Origin: Rhodospirillales bacterium
GTDB taxonomy: Bacteria > Pseudomonadota > Alphaproteobacteria > ATCC43930 > CGMCC-115725
Assembly: GCA_947473305.1 (NCBI GenBank)
Contig: CANJCB010000027.1
Coordinates: forward strand, 1 to 55,223
Length of the DNA stretch: 55,223 nt
Direction of reading: 5' to 3'
Made by a program: the position numbers and the translations under genes. Positions 26,423 through 35,305 of the stretch are shown piece after piece. How positions within the stretch are numbered: the stretch's first letter is position 1; each line of letters starts with the position of its first letter. The notes below the pieces were generated by a model. That model was not told the DNA's origin. It ran no database searches and was given only the letters and a program-made list of their open reading frames with translations.

Positions 26423-27103
26423 TTGGTCCGCTTTGAAAATGTCGGCATGCGCTACGGGTCCGGCCCGGAGATCCTGCGAGACATCTCGATGAGCCTGGCG
26501 CCGGGATCGTTCCATTTCCTGACCGGTCCGAGCGGCGCGGGCAAATCGAGCCTCCTGAAACTCATGTATCTCGCGGAACGGCCGTCGCGGGGGCTGGTCA
26601 ATCTCTTCGGCAAGGACATCGCGACCTTGCCGCGTCAGGAACTGCCCCCCCTGCGCCGCCGGATCGGCGTGGTATTCCAGGATTTCCGGCTGATCGACCA
26701 TCTGTCGGCCGTCGACAATGTATCGCTGCCGCTGCGGGTGGCAGGCCTCCCCGAGGAGGAAATCCGCAGCCATGTGACCGAACTTCTCCGCTGGGTGGGC
26801 CTCGCCGACCATCTGAACGCCCGGCCAGCAACGCTCTCGGGCGGCCAGCAGCAAAGGGTTGCCATCGCCCGCGCCGTGATCAGCCGCCCCAGCCTGCTGG
26901 TTGCGGACGAGCCGACCGGCAATGTGGACGAAGACATGGGCTTTCGCCTGCTGCGGCTCTTCGACGAGTTGAACCGGCTGGGCACCACCATGGTGGTCGC
27001 CACCCATAACGAAAGGCTGGTCGCGCGCTTCAACCATCCTAGGCTCCATCTGGAGAACGGCGAGTTGCGACTTGAGCGCGGCGCCTTGGGCGGTACGGCC
27101 TGA
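26423..27103 (+). CDS. ftsE: Cell division ATP-binding protein FtsE
   Basis: A 226-residue ABC ATPase that with FtsX controls septal peptidoglycan hydrolysis. Walker [10 protein letters not shown] near 35-43, Q-loop [12 protein letters not shown] near 83-94, signature LSGGQQQR near 138-145, Walker [13 protein letters not shown] near 157-168, and H-loop ATHN. The start is TTG 26423, preceded by AAGGAGAAAGG; no in-frame ATG or GTG fits better. ftsX starts after one base. Confidence 0.93.
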   Translation: MVRFENVGMRYGSGPEILRDISMSLAPGSFHFLTGPSGAGKSSLLKLMYLAERPSRGLVNLFGKDIATLPRQELPPLRRRIGVVFQDFRLIDHLSAVDNVSLPLRVAGLPEEEIRSHVTELLRWVGLADHLNARPATLSGGQQQRVAIARAVISRPSLLVADEPTGNVDEDMGFRLLRLFDELNRLGTTMVVATHNERLVARFNHPRLHLENGELRLERGALGGTA

Positions 27104-27104
27104 G

Positions 27105-27995
27105 ATGCTGCGCCGCCGGCTCGACGTGCCGCTGGACCGTGACGGTTCGGTTCGTTTCGTCCCCTGGGTCATCGCACTGATGGTCTATCTGGCGGCGGTC
27201 ATGCTCGCGACCGGGATCGTCGTGTCCGGGGCGGTGAGCCGCTGGGACCGATCGCTGGCGGGCACGCTGACCGTCGAATTGCCCCCCGTGAAAGCCGGGG
27301 TTGCCGATGGAATGGACAAGGTCGTGGCCTTGCTGCGGGCGACGCCGGGCATAGAGAAGGTCGAGCCCCTGGCCGCGGAGCAGACCTCGGCCCTGCTTCG
27401 GCCCTGGCTCGGGGCGGAGTTCTCGGCCGCCGATCTGGCGCTCCCCCGGCTCATCGACGTTCATATCGATCCCGATGCGCCGCCGGACACCAAAGCCCTC
27501 GCCGAAGAACTCGCCACGATGGCGCCGGGCGCAACCCTGGACGATCACCATCTCTGGCTCGACGGGCTGATCCGGATCGCCCGCACGATCGAGATCGTCA
27601 CCGCGGTGATCATCCTGTTGATCGGCGGGGCAGCCGTTCTCACCATCATCTTCGCGACCCGCACCGGTCTCGCGATCCACCATGGCGTGATCCAGGTCCT
27701 GCATCTTATCGGCGCCCGCGACGGCTATATCGCCGCCCAGTTTCAATGGCAGGCGCTCATGCTGGCCTTGCGCGGCGGGCTGGTGGGGATCGGACTTGCC
27801 GCCCTCACCCTTTTCGCCATCGGCCATGCCGCCGAAGCCACTCGGCTCCAAGGCAGCGAGGGCGGGCTTCTGCCTTCGGTTCAGCTCGCGCTTCCAGGGT
27901 GGATCGCGCTGGCGCTGCTCCCCCTGCTCGCCGGACTGATCGCCTTGATCACAGCGCGGATCACCGTCCTGCGCGCGCTTGCGAGGATGCCGTGA
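27105..27995 (+). CDS. ftsX: Cell division protein FtsX
   Basis: A 296-residue membrane partner of FtsE. The first helix is near 21-46, a periplasmic domain of about 110 residues follows ([38 protein letters not shown]), then three helices near 164-185, 215-240 and 262-285. The conserved tail of the FtsX permease domain includes [20 protein letters not shown] near 186-205. ATG 27105 directly follows the ftsE stop. Its stop overlaps the GTG of the next gene (GTGA). Confidence 0.9.
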   Translation: MLRRRLDVPLDRDGSVRFVPWVIALMVYLAAVMLATGIVVSGAVSRWDRSLAGTLTVELPPVKAGVADGMDKVVALLRATPGIEKVEPLAAEQTSALLRPWLGAEFSAADLALPRLIDVHIDPDAPPDTKALAEELATMAPGATLDDHHLWLDGLIRIARTIEIVTAVIILLIGGAAVLTIIFATRTGLAIHHGVIQVLHLIGARDGYIAAQFQWQALMLALRGGLVGIGLAALTLFAIGHAAEATRLQGSEGGLLPSVQLALPGWIALALLPLLAGLIALITARITVLRALARMP

Positions 27996-28621
27996 CCTCG
28001 CCTGTCAAACGGCGCCGGAAGGGGCTGTTCCTCGCCGCCGCGATGCCCGTCTTTTTGGCCGCGCTCACCTGGCTGGGCGGGCTCGTCTGGTTCACCAACC
28101 ATATCCCCGAGACCGTCGCCGATACCGAGACCGTGACCGACGCCATCGTCGTGCTGACCGGCGGCAGCCAGCGCATCCAGAGTGGCCTGCAGCTCCTCGC
28201 GGCGGGACGGGCCAAGAAACTCTTCGTCTCCGGCGTCTACCATGGGACCGATGTCTCGGCGTTGCTCCGGCTGTCGAGCCAGACGCCGGACAGCGTCCAA
28301 TGCTGCATCGTGCTGGGCTATGCGGCCGACAACACCCAAGGCAATGCGCTTGAAACCGCGCAATGGATCCATCGTGAAGGCTTCCATACCCTGCGTCTCG
28401 TGACCGCCGCCTTCCATATGCCGCGCAGCCTGCTGGAATTCAGGCGCGTCATGCCGGATATCCGGATCGTCGAAAATCCGGTATTTCCGGAACTCATCAA
28501 GCAGGACCATTGGTGGGCCTGGCCGGGGACCTCCGGGCTGATTCTGCTCGAATATCACAAGTATCTTCTCGCGCTGATCCGGCCTCTGGCCCTGGGATCG
28601 AGCGCAGGCGAGGCCATATGA
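27992..28621 (+). CDS. YdcF/ElyC-family (DUF218) membrane protein
   Basis: A 209-residue protein with an N-terminal anchor (about 11-32) and a DUF218 domain. Seen: DAIVVLTGGSQRIQSGLQLLAAG near 50-72, KKLFVSGVYHGTD, the NTQGNALETAQW stretch near 112-123, and VTAAFHMPRSLLEFRR near 134-149. Family members such as ElyC and SanA affect envelope integrity and peptidoglycan or undecaprenyl-phosphate metabolism. The GTG start overlaps ftsX and the stop overlaps plsC, so it belongs to the ftsEX operon. Confidence 0.87.
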   Translation: MTSPVKRRRKGLFLAAAMPVFLAALTWLGGLVWFTNHIPETVADTETVTDAIVVLTGGSQRIQSGLQLLAAGRAKKLFVSGVYHGTDVSALLRLSSQTPDSVQCCIVLGYAADNTQGNALETAQWIHREGFHTLRLVTAAFHMPRSLLEFRRVMPDIRIVENPVFPELIKQDHWWAWPGTSGLILLEYHKYLLALIRPLALGSSAGEAI

Positions 28622-29337
28622 CCCTGCTCCGCGCATTCCTTTTCAATCTCGCCTTCGCCCTTTGGACCTTGTTCCTCGGGATTGTGGCGCTGCCGCTCCT
28701 GCTGGCTCCCCGCCGGACGGTCATGCGCTTCGGGAGGTTCTGGTCGGCCAGCACGCTTCTCCTGCTGCGGGGATGCGTCGGTCTCAGTCATGAGGTCCGA
28801 GGCCGCGAAAACCTGCCGCCCGGACCGGCGCTGATCGCCATGAAGCACCAGTCCGCCTGGGATACGCTGGCCCTGCCGGTGATCTTCGACGACCCGGCCG
28901 TGGTGCTGAAGAAGGAACTGATGCAGGTCCCCTTCTATGGCTGGTACGCCAAGAAGGCCGGAATGGTTCCCATCGACCGGGGAGGCGGGGCGAGCGCCCT
29001 CAAATCCATGGTGGCGCGCAGCCGCGCGATCCTGGAAGCCGGCCGGCCGGTCGTGATCTTTCCAGAAGGCACCCGCCAGGCCGTCGGCGCGCCGCCGGAC
29101 TATCAGCCGGGTGTCGCGGCACTTTATGCGCAGCTCAACGCCCCCCTTGTGCCCGTCGCCGTCAATTCGGGGCTTTTCTGGGGTCGCCGGGCCTTCATGA
29201 AGAAGCCGGGGCGGATCGTCATAGAGATCCTGCCGCCGATCATGCCCGGTCTTCCACGCAAGCAAGTCATGGCGGAACTCCAGGCCCGCATCGAAACGGC
29301 CTCGAACCGTCTTGCGGATAAGCCTGTGGATATTTAG
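28618..29337 (+). CDS. plsC: 1-acyl-sn-glycerol-3-phosphate acyltransferase
   Basis: A 239-residue membrane-bound acyltransferase that makes phosphatidic acid from lysophosphatidic acid. N-terminal hydrophobic segment near 5-30. Catalytic HX4D motif in MKHQSAWDT near 75-83, GMVPIDRGGG near 116-125, and substrate motif FPEGTRQ near 150-156. ATG 28618 overlaps the stop of the previous gene (ATATGA). Likely last gene of the ftsE-ftsX-ydcF-plsC unit. Confidence 0.93.
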   Translation: MTLLRAFLFNLAFALWTLFLGIVALPLLLAPRRTVMRFGRFWSASTLLLLRGCVGLSHEVRGRENLPPGPALIAMKHQSAWDTLALPVIFDDPAVVLKKELMQVPFYGWYAKKAGMVPIDRGGGASALKSMVARSRAILEAGRPVVIFPEGTRQAVGAPPDYQPGVAALYAQLNAPLVPVAVNSGLFWGRRAFMKKPGRIVIEILPPIMPGLPRKQVMAELQARIETASNRLADKPVDI

Positions 29338-29437
29338 GGACTGAAACCCGTGAATCCTGGGCATCAAATCGGATGAGTCCGGCGACTCAAGGACTTGGAC
29401 AGCATTGCGCATGTGGAAACAAAACTAGAACAATAGC

Positions 29438-29466
29438 TTGACCAAAAGCTCCCGAATGCTTATCTT
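29438..29466 (+). promoter_or_regulatory. Candidate sigma-70 promoter of nrdJ
   Basis: TTGACC (29438-29443) and TATCTT (29461-29466) are separated by 17 bases, 86 bases before the nrdJ start. The -35 box matches five of six consensus bases and the -10 box four of six. The flanks are AT-rich compared with the genes around. The gap 29338-29551 shows no cobalamin riboswitch and no NrdR-box pair. Confidence 0.45.
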
Positions 29467-29551
29467 TATTGGCTCGATCTTTTATATTTCAAATAGTTAG
29501 CGGAACCGACGACGGGCCACCTCCCTTCGCCGCCGCGGAGGGTTCTCCACC

Positions 29552-31888
29552 ATGCCCAGCGTCGCTTCGATCTCCCAACAGATCTGGGACATGAAGTACC
29601 GGTTCAAGGGACCGGACGGCGCGCCTGTGGACAAGACCATCGAAGACAGCTGGCGGCGGATCGCCACAGCCTTGGCGGAACCCGAGCAGGACCAGGCGCT
29701 CTGGGCCGACCGCTTCTACGAAGCCATGGATAATTTCCACTTCCTGCCCGCCGGTCGCGTGGTGGCCGGCGCCGGCACGGGGCGCAGCGTTACGCTCTTC
29801 AATTGCTTCGTCATGGGCACGATCCCGGACGACATGTCGGGCATCTTCACCCATCTGCGTGAAGCCGCGCTGACCATGCAGCAGGGCGGCGGGATCGGCT
29901 ACGATTTCTCGACGCTCCGGCCCAAGGGCGCGCCGGTGAAGGGTGTCGGCGCGGACGCCTCCGGTCCCCTCTCCTTCATGGATGTCTGGGACGCCATGTG
30001 CCGCACCATCATGAGCGCCGGCTATCGCCGGGGGGCGATGATGGCGACGCTGCGCTGCGACCATCCCGATGTCGAGGCCTTCATCGAGGCCAAGCGCGAG
30101 GCCGGCCGGCTCCGCATGTTCAACCTCTCCGTCCTCGTCACCGATCCTTTCATGGATGCGGTGCGGGAGGACGCGCCCTGGGAGCTGAAGTTCAACGGGA
30201 CGACCTATAAGGTCCTGCCCGCGCGCGAGCTTTGGGACAAGATCATGCGGGCGACCTACGCCTTCGCGGAGCCTGGGGTTATCTTCATCGACCGGATCAA
30301 CCGGCGGAACAACCTCCACTATTGCGAGTCGATCCAGGCGACCAATCCCTGCGGCGAACAGCCTCTGCCGCCCTATGGCGCCTGCCTGCTGGGTTCGATC
30401 AATCTCGCGAGCCTCGTCGCCGCCCCCTTCACGCCCGAGGCGCGGCTCGATCTCGACGAGCTGAAGCGGCTGGTGCCCCTCGCCGTCCGGATGATGGACA
30501 ACGTCATCGACGCCTCGCGCTTCCCGCTGGAGCAGCAGACCCACGAGGCCAAGGCCAAGCGACGCATCGGCCTCGGCATCACCGGCCTCGCCGATGCGCT
30601 CATCATGTGCTGCACGCGCTATGGGTCGGCGGAATCGATCGCGCTCACCGAGACTTGGCTGAAGGCGATCCAGCGCGAAGCCTATCTGGCCTCCGCCGCC
30701 CTGGCCGCCGAAAAGGGAGCTTTCCCGCTTTTCGACAAGGCGCAATATCTCGCCGGCGAGACCATCGGGGAACTCGACGAGGATGTGCGGGCCGCCATCG
30801 CCGAACATGGCATCCGCAACTCGCTCCTGACCTCGGTCGCGCCGACCGGGACGATCTCGATCTTCGCGGACAATGTGTCCTCGGGATTGGAGCCCGTCTT
30901 CAGCTTCCGCTACACGCGAAAAGTCCTGATGCCCGACGGCACGCGGAAGGAAGAGGAAGTCAGCGACTACGCCTATCGCCTCTTCCGCCGTCTCAAGGGC
31001 GAGACCGCGCCGCTGCCCGATTATTTCGTCGACGCCCAGAGCCTCAGCCCCGGCGACCATGTGGTGATGCAGGCGGCGGTGCAGAAATATATCGACAGCT
31101 CGATCTCCAAGACGATCAACGTGCCGGTCGATATTTCCTTCGAGAGCTTCAAGGACGTCTATCTCCAGGCCTATACCCTGGGCTGCAAGGGCTGCACGAC
31201 CTATCGGCCGAACGAGGTGACGGGCTCGATCCTGCAAGCCGCCCCGGAGACGCCCAAGACCGCCCCCGCCCAGGCCGAATTGCCGCTTTCCGCGCCCGCC
31301 GGAACGGTCAAGCCCGGCGATCTCTATGAGGCGGGCGGCATCGTCTATATGACGCAGCCTCTGGACCGTCCCGAGGCGCTGCCGGGACAGACCTATAAGA
31401 TCCGCTGGCCCGAGGGCGAGCATGCGATCTACATCACCCTCAACGACATCGTCCAGGACGGCCGGCGCCGGCCCTTCGAGGTCTTCATCAACTCGAAAAA
31501 CATGGAACATTACGCCTGGACGGTGGGCCTGACCCGTATGATCAGCGCGGTCTTTCGGCGAGGCGGCGACGTTTCCTTCGTGGTGGAGGAACTGAAGGCC
31601 GTCTTCGATCCGCGCGGCGGGGCCTGGATGAACGGCCGCTACGTGCCCTCGCTTCTAGCCGCCATGGGCGACGTGATCGAACGCCATATGATCGACATCG
31701 GCTTCATCCCGAACCGCAATGCCGCTCCGCAGGACCAGGCGAAGCGGCAGGTCGTGAACCTGCCCCACACCGGTCATGGCCTCGCAGGATCGGGGCTTTC
31801 CCAATGCCCGAAATGCGGCGAAGCGAGCCTCATCCGCCAGGAAGGCTGCGATCAATGCACGAGCTGCGGCTATTCGAAATGCGGGTAG
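29552..31888 (+). CDS. nrdJ: Adenosylcobalamin-dependent (class II) ribonucleotide reductase
   Basis: A 778-residue enzyme that reduces ribonucleotides using a B12-derived thiyl radical. The active-site cysteines lie in LFNCFVMGT near 83-91 and in NPCGEQPLPPYGACLLGSIN near 267-286, where the NPCGE motif carries the radical Cys. LKGCTTYRPN-type sequence (LGCKGCTTYRPN) is near 545-556. The C-terminus has two CxxC pairs in a zinc-ribbon-like tail (CPKCGE, CDQC, CTSCGYSKCG) that recycles the redox centre. GGAGGGTT precedes the ATG. The PduO-type enzyme at 3863 can supply its cofactor. Confidence 0.96.
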   Translation: MPSVASISQQIWDMKYRFKGPDGAPVDKTIEDSWRRIATALAEPEQDQALWADRFYEAMDNFHFLPAGRVVAGAGTGRSVTLFNCFVMGTIPDDMSGIFTHLREAALTMQQGGGIGYDFSTLRPKGAPVKGVGADASGPLSFMDVWDAMCRTIMSAGYRRGAMMATLRCDHPDVEAFIEAKREAGRLRMFNLSVLVTDPFMDAVREDAPWELKFNGTTYKVLPARELWDKIMRATYAFAEPGVIFIDRINRRNNLHYCESIQATNPCGEQPLPPYGACLLGSINLASLVAAPFTPEARLDLDELKRLVPLAVRMMDNVIDASRFPLEQQTHEAKAKRRIGLGITGLADALIMCCTRYGSAESIALTETWLKAIQREAYLASAALAAEKGAFPLFDKAQYLAGETIGELDEDVRAAIAEHGIRNSLLTSVAPTGTISIFADNVSSGLEPVFSFRYTRKVLMPDGTRKEEEVSDYAYRLFRRLKGETAPLPDYFVDAQSLSPGDHVVMQAAVQKYIDSSISKTINVPVDISFESFKDVYLQAYTLGCKGCTTYRPNEVTGSILQAAPETPKTAPAQAELPLSAPAGTVKPGDLYEAGGIVYMTQPLDRPEALPGQTYKIRWPEGEHAIYITLNDIVQDGRRRPFEVFINSKNMEHYAWTVGLTRMISAVFRRGGDVSFVVEELKAVFDPRGGAWMNGRYVPSLLAAMGDVIERHMIDIGFIPNRNAAPQDQAKRQVVNLPHTGHGLAGSGLSQCPKCGEASLIRQEGCDQCTSCGYSKCG

Positions 31889-31921
31889 AGGCCTTGCCGC
31901 ACCGCTGACCGATCCCCAGGT

Positions 31922-31944
31922 CCCTCGGGAATAGCAGCCGAGGG
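31922..31944 (+). promoter_or_regulatory. Hairpin that covers the ribosome site of the next gene
   Basis: CCCTCGG (31922-31928) pairs with CCGAGGG (31938-31944) around a 9-base loop. The right arm contains GAGGG, the likely Shine-Dalgarno sequence 7 bases before GTG 31952. The stem could end nrdJ transcription or hold back translation of the methyltransferase. Confidence 0.4.
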
Positions 31945-31951
31945 AATTTCC

Positions 31952-32629
31952 GTGCCGCGCAAGGCCTGGGTCGCCATTGGAGTGGAGTTCGTCGTCTTCG
32001 GCGCCCTGATTTTCGGGGGTGCCGGAACCCTTGCCTGGCCCCAGGCCTGGGTCATGCTGGGCGTCTTTTTCCTTTGTTCGGGCACCATCACCGCCACCAT
32101 CGCCCGCACCGACCCGGCACTCCTCGAAGAGCGGATGAAACCGCCGCTCCAGAAAGGACAGCCGATCTGGGATCGCGTGACGATCGCCTTCGTCGGCTCG
32201 GCATTTCTCGGCTGGCTTTGCCTCATGGGCCTCGACGCGAAGCGGTTCGGCTGGTCCGAGATGCCGCTTTGGCTCAATTTTGCAGGAGCGGCCGGGATCC
32301 TGCTGGCCTATGGGCTCATTTACAGCGTGTTCCGTGAGAATACCTATCTCGCGCCAGTCGTGCGGTTTCAGGCGGAACGCGGGCACCGGGTCGTCTCCAG
32401 CGGTCCCTATGCCTATGTCCGCCATCCCATGTACGCGGGCGCGGTCGGGCTGATCTTCTCCATGGCGCTTCTGCTGGGATCCTGGGCCGGGGTCGCGGGC
32501 GCTCTTGTCCTCGCTGCGGGCTTCGCGCTGCGCGGCGTTCTCGAAGAACGGATGCTCATGCGGGCGCTTGACGGTTACAGCGACTATGCCGCCCGCGTCC
32601 GCTACCGCCTCATCCCCGGCATCTGGTGA
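31952..32629 (+). CDS. Isoprenylcysteine methyltransferase-like membrane protein
   Basis: A 225-residue integral membrane protein with about five hydrophobic segments (near 8-27, 33-50, 73-92, 102-123, 165-190). The C-terminal SAM-binding part has the ICMT/PEMT pattern: GPYAYVRHPMYAG near 151-163 and the distal EERMLMRALDGYSDYAARVRYRLIPG-like end with an E-E pair. Such proteins methylate lipids, isoprenoid thiols or amines; the substrate here is unknown. GTG start. Its TGA directly abuts the converging stop at 32630. Confidence 0.83.
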   Translation: MPRKAWVAIGVEFVVFGALIFGGAGTLAWPQAWVMLGVFFLCSGTITATIARTDPALLEERMKPPLQKGQPIWDRVTIAFVGSAFLGWLCLMGLDAKRFGWSEMPLWLNFAGAAGILLAYGLIYSVFRENTYLAPVVRFQAERGHRVVSSGPYAYVRHPMYAGAVGLIFSMALLLGSWAGVAGALVLAAGFALRGVLEERMLMRALDGYSDYAARVRYRLIPGIW

Positions 32630-33628
32630 TCAGGGCTTCCCGTCATAGGCGATGTAGCCCATGCCGCAGATCCATTCCATGACCGGCTCGTAGCAGATCA
32701 CATCGGCGGGAGCACCGCCCATGGCGCCCATGACCGCGATCCAGTTCAAGATCTCGTGCCCGCCATGGCCGCCGCCTTGTTCGATATCCTCATAGGCGAG
32801 GCCCCGAAGAAAACCTGAGTCGCCCTTGCCGAAAGCCTCGATGATCTCGCGGTCCCAGGCGGCATTGACTAGGGGATGCTGGTAGTTCAGCGGCCATTGC
32901 ATCTTGGACGCCATTTGGATCTCGTATTTCCCGAGGTCCGAATAGATCTCCGGATCGCCTTCGACGTAACCCCGGCCTTCGGTCTGGAACCGCTTCATGC
33001 GCTGCAGGAAGCTGTCGTCCTCCGGCGCGCCCTCGGTCCAGACCGGCGGCCAATGGGAGAGCCCGCCGGTCGCCAGGAAGGCGATCCGCAGGTCGCCCGG
33101 CAGCCAGTCCAGGATCTGCCGCACCCGAGAGCCGAAATCATAGGCCCGCGCCATGGTCGGAAGCGGCGGCGAGAAGACGTTGATATAGAGCGGCAGGACG
33201 GGAATGTCGTACTGCGGCCGGATCACCTTCAAGGGCACCATCAGGTTGTTGCCGTATTCGATCTCGCCCATGCGCGCGCAATCGAAGCCGGACCGGACCA
33301 ACCCGCGCAACAGCTCCTCAGCCACCTCCGGGTTACTCGGGATCGTCACCTTCTCCTCGAACTTGAGCGCCGCCATGATGTGCTCGGCCGGGCCGCTGTG
33401 GGAGGGCGCGATACCCACCGCGAAGGTCGGCATCAGGTTGCGGAAATGATTCTCGAAATGGTCATCCAGGAAGGCGACGATAAGGTCAGGCTTGGCTTCT
33501 TCCAGCCGGCGGGCGCATTCGGCATGGGCATCGGCGATTTTCTTGCGCAGGGCGGGGCTCGGCGCGTCGGCCCAGCCGAGAACGCCCGGCGCGTGGGACA
33601 TGCTGATGGCGGTAACGACCTTGGTCAT
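32630..33628 (-). CDS. Class III extradiol ring-cleavage dioxygenase (LigB family)
   Basis: A 332-residue non-haem iron dioxygenase. Seen: MSHAPGVLGW near 9-18 with the first His ligand, DDHFENHF near 54-61 with the second His region, EYGNNLMVPL near 123-132, LATGGLSHWPP near 188-198, and a C-terminal GGHGGHEILNW. Length and these blocks resemble MhpB-type 2,3-dihydroxyphenylpropionate dioxygenases and LigB subunits. No other aromatic-degradation gene is adjacent, so the natural substrate is unclear. GGAGG lies before ATG 33628. Confidence 0.83.
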   Translation of the reverse strand: MTKVVTAISMSHAPGVLGWADAPSPALRKKIADAHAECARRLEEAKPDLIVAFLDDHFENHFRNLMPTFAVGIAPSHSGPAEHIMAALKFEEKVTIPSNPEVAEELLRGLVRSGFDCARMGEIEYGNNLMVPLKVIRPQYDIPVLPLYINVFSPPLPTMARAYDFGSRVRQILDWLPGDLRIAFLATGGLSHWPPVWTEGAPEDDSFLQRMKRFQTEGRGYVEGDPEIYSDLGKYEIQMASKMQWPLNYQHPLVNAAWDREIIEAFGKGDSGFLRGLAYEDIEQGGGHGGHEILNWIAVMGAMGGAPADVICYEPVMEWICGMGYIAYDGKP

Positions 33629-33655
33629 GGGATGAGCCTCCTGTTGGAAGCTATC

Positions 33656-34273
33656 CTAGCGCGCCTCGACCCGCTCGGCGAGTTCCCGGACCTTGTTCGC
33701 CAGAAGATGGATGGGACCTGTCGGCAGCCTCAGAAGTTCGAGCTGCCGGATGGTGTTTTCCAGATAATCCCGGCAGGCGCCGCTCTTGCCCTGGCCTTCG
33801 AGGATACAGCGCGCGGTCGCTTCCAGATCGAGCCCGCCCGCATAATGGCTATGGGCATAATCGACGATGAAGGTCTGCGCCCGGACGGGTCCGCAGGCGG
33901 TCTCGACCCGCAGTTCGCGCAGGAGGTAGACACCCCCCTGCATCTCGCGATCCCAGAGATAGGCCAATGCTTCGTCCGCATCGCAGGCGGAAACGCGGAA
34001 CACCATGCCTTTGCAGGCCCCGCCCCTGGCGAGCCCCAGAACCACGCCCGGCTTTTCCGGCGTCCCGCGATGGCCGGAGGAATAGACGCAGAAGCGGCGA
34101 TGATAGCCCCGCAGCAGGGCGGGCTCGCCGCCCTGGTGGCGGAAGCCCGGGTTCCACATCAAGGATCCGTAACCGAAGACGAAGAAATCGCAACGCCGCG
34201 CAAGGCAGGCGGCGATCTCCGGCACCGCGACGTGCGGCGCGCAAGGGCCCCGCTCGTTTTCGCCATCGCGCAT
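33656..34273 (-). CDS. chaC: ChaC-type gamma-glutamylcyclotransferase
   Basis: A 205-residue enzyme that degrades glutathione to 5-oxoproline and Cys-Gly. The motif VFGYGSLMWNPGF near 31-43 forms the substrate pocket, LRGYHRRFC near 53-61, and the catalytic Glu lies in LWDREMQGGVY near 105-115. ATG 34273 is preferred since it overlaps the stop of the upstream gene (TGATG); GTG 34276 would add one residue. Co-transcribed with the EamA gene. Confidence 0.88.
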   Translation of the reverse strand: MRDGENERGPCAPHVAVPEIAACLARRCDFFVFGYGSLMWNPGFRHQGGEPALLRGYHRRFCVYSSGHRGTPEKPGVVLGLARGGACKGMVFRVSACDADEALAYLWDREMQGGVYLLRELRVETACGPVRAQTFIVDYAHSHYAGGLDLEATARCILEGQGKSGACRDYLENTIRQLELLRLPTGPIHLLANKVRELAERVEAR

Positions 34274-35175
34274 CACGCTGCCTCCGTCCGGTTAGCGAGC
34301 GCCACGCCGACCGCCGCAAGCACCATGCCCAGGATCGCCGTCAGCCCAAAAGTCTCGCCGAAGATGAACCAGGCGAGGAGCGCCGTCACCGGGGGCACCA
34401 GGTAGAAGAGGCTCACGACCTGGGAAGCCGCCCCGCGTTTCAAAAGCCAGTAAAAAAGCATCATCGTCACCACCGACAGCACGAGGACCAGCCAGCCGAG
34501 CGCGAACACGAACTCTCCCGTCCATGTGACGCGCCAATGTTCGAGAACCAGCGCCCCGACGAGCGCCACGGAAGCAGAGCTGATGTTCTGGATGATCGTC
34601 CCGCTGCAAAGGTCCATGCCCGAGCAGAAACGCTTCTGATAGACAGTGCCGAGGGTGATCGAGATCAGCGCCAAGGTCGTGAAACCCGCTCCCACCGCAT
34701 GGTTGAGATCGAGATCGAGCTTGTTCCAGACGACCAGCGCCAGACCGATCAGCCCGAGGATCAACCCCATCCATTGCCGACCCGTCACCCGCTCGCCGAG
34801 AAACCGGCCGACGATCGCCGCCGTGATGACCGGCTGCAGCCCGATGATCAGCGCTGTCAGGCCCGCGCCGACACCCAGCGAGATGCCGATGAAGACGCCG
34901 ATCAGATAGAAGGTCTGGTTGAGAAAGCCCGAGACGGCGATATGTCCGACCTCCCGCCAGTTCCGGGGCCAGGGAGACCGCAAGGCGAAGGTCAGGGGCA
35001 CCATGATCGCCAGGACGACGCTGAACCGCAGCGTCAGGAAGGTAAGCGGCCCCGCATGGGGCAACCCCAGCTTCGCACCCAGAAAGCCCGTCGACCAGAG
35101 GACGACGAAGAGCATCGGCATGAACGACAGCGACGCGAAGGGGGCGGGCTGCGTCGCGGCATTTTGCGGGGACAT
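34273..35175 (-). CDS. EamA/DMT-family transporter
   Basis: A 300-residue inner-membrane protein with about ten hydrophobic helices and two EamA repeats (about 12-145 and 155-290). Seen: LWSTGFLGAKLGLPHAGPLTF near the start and, in the second repeat, LYLVPPVTALLAWFIFGE-like FYLVPPVTALLAWFIFGETF near 258-277, the usual EamA ending. Exports or imports metabolites such as amino acids; substrate unknown. ATG 35175 fits the first helix; the open frame upstream gives a Cys/Arg-rich stretch that is not membrane-like and overlaps the opposite gene. Confidence 0.87.
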   Translation of the reverse strand: MSPQNAATQPAPFASLSFMPMLFVVLWSTGFLGAKLGLPHAGPLTFLTLRFSVVLAIMVPLTFALRSPWPRNWREVGHIAVSGFLNQTFYLIGVFIGISLGVGAGLTALIIGLQPVITAAIVGRFLGERVTGRQWMGLILGLIGLALVVWNKLDLDLNHAVGAGFTTLALISITLGTVYQKRFCSGMDLCSGTIIQNISSASVALVGALVLEHWRVTWTGEFVFALGWLVLVLSVVTMMLFYWLLKRGAASQVVSLFYLVPPVTALLAWFIFGETFGLTAILGMVLAAVGVALANRTEAA

Positions 35176-35305
35176 TCTGCAGGCCGTCGATAAGGTGCGC
35201 AAAGACAGTAACCGAAGATGGTGCCGACACGAAACGCACTGCGCGCAATGCGGTATTGTCGGTTTCGCATCGACCGGACACCGATGCCCTCCTATAACGG
35301 CGCTC

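Noticed and set aside
27072-27104. Upstream extension of ftsX into ftsE
   Set aside because: The extra 11 residues overlap ftsE and are not conserved; ATG 27105 directly after the ftsE stop is the natural start.
29415-29433. AAAC-N7-GAAC before nrdJ as an alphaproteobacterial LexA box
   Set aside because: The first half departs from GAAC, and no other SOS feature is present.
29489-31510. 673-residue minus-strand open frame opposite nrdJ
   Set aside because: nrdJ is unmistakable in this interval; the antisense frame shows no domain.
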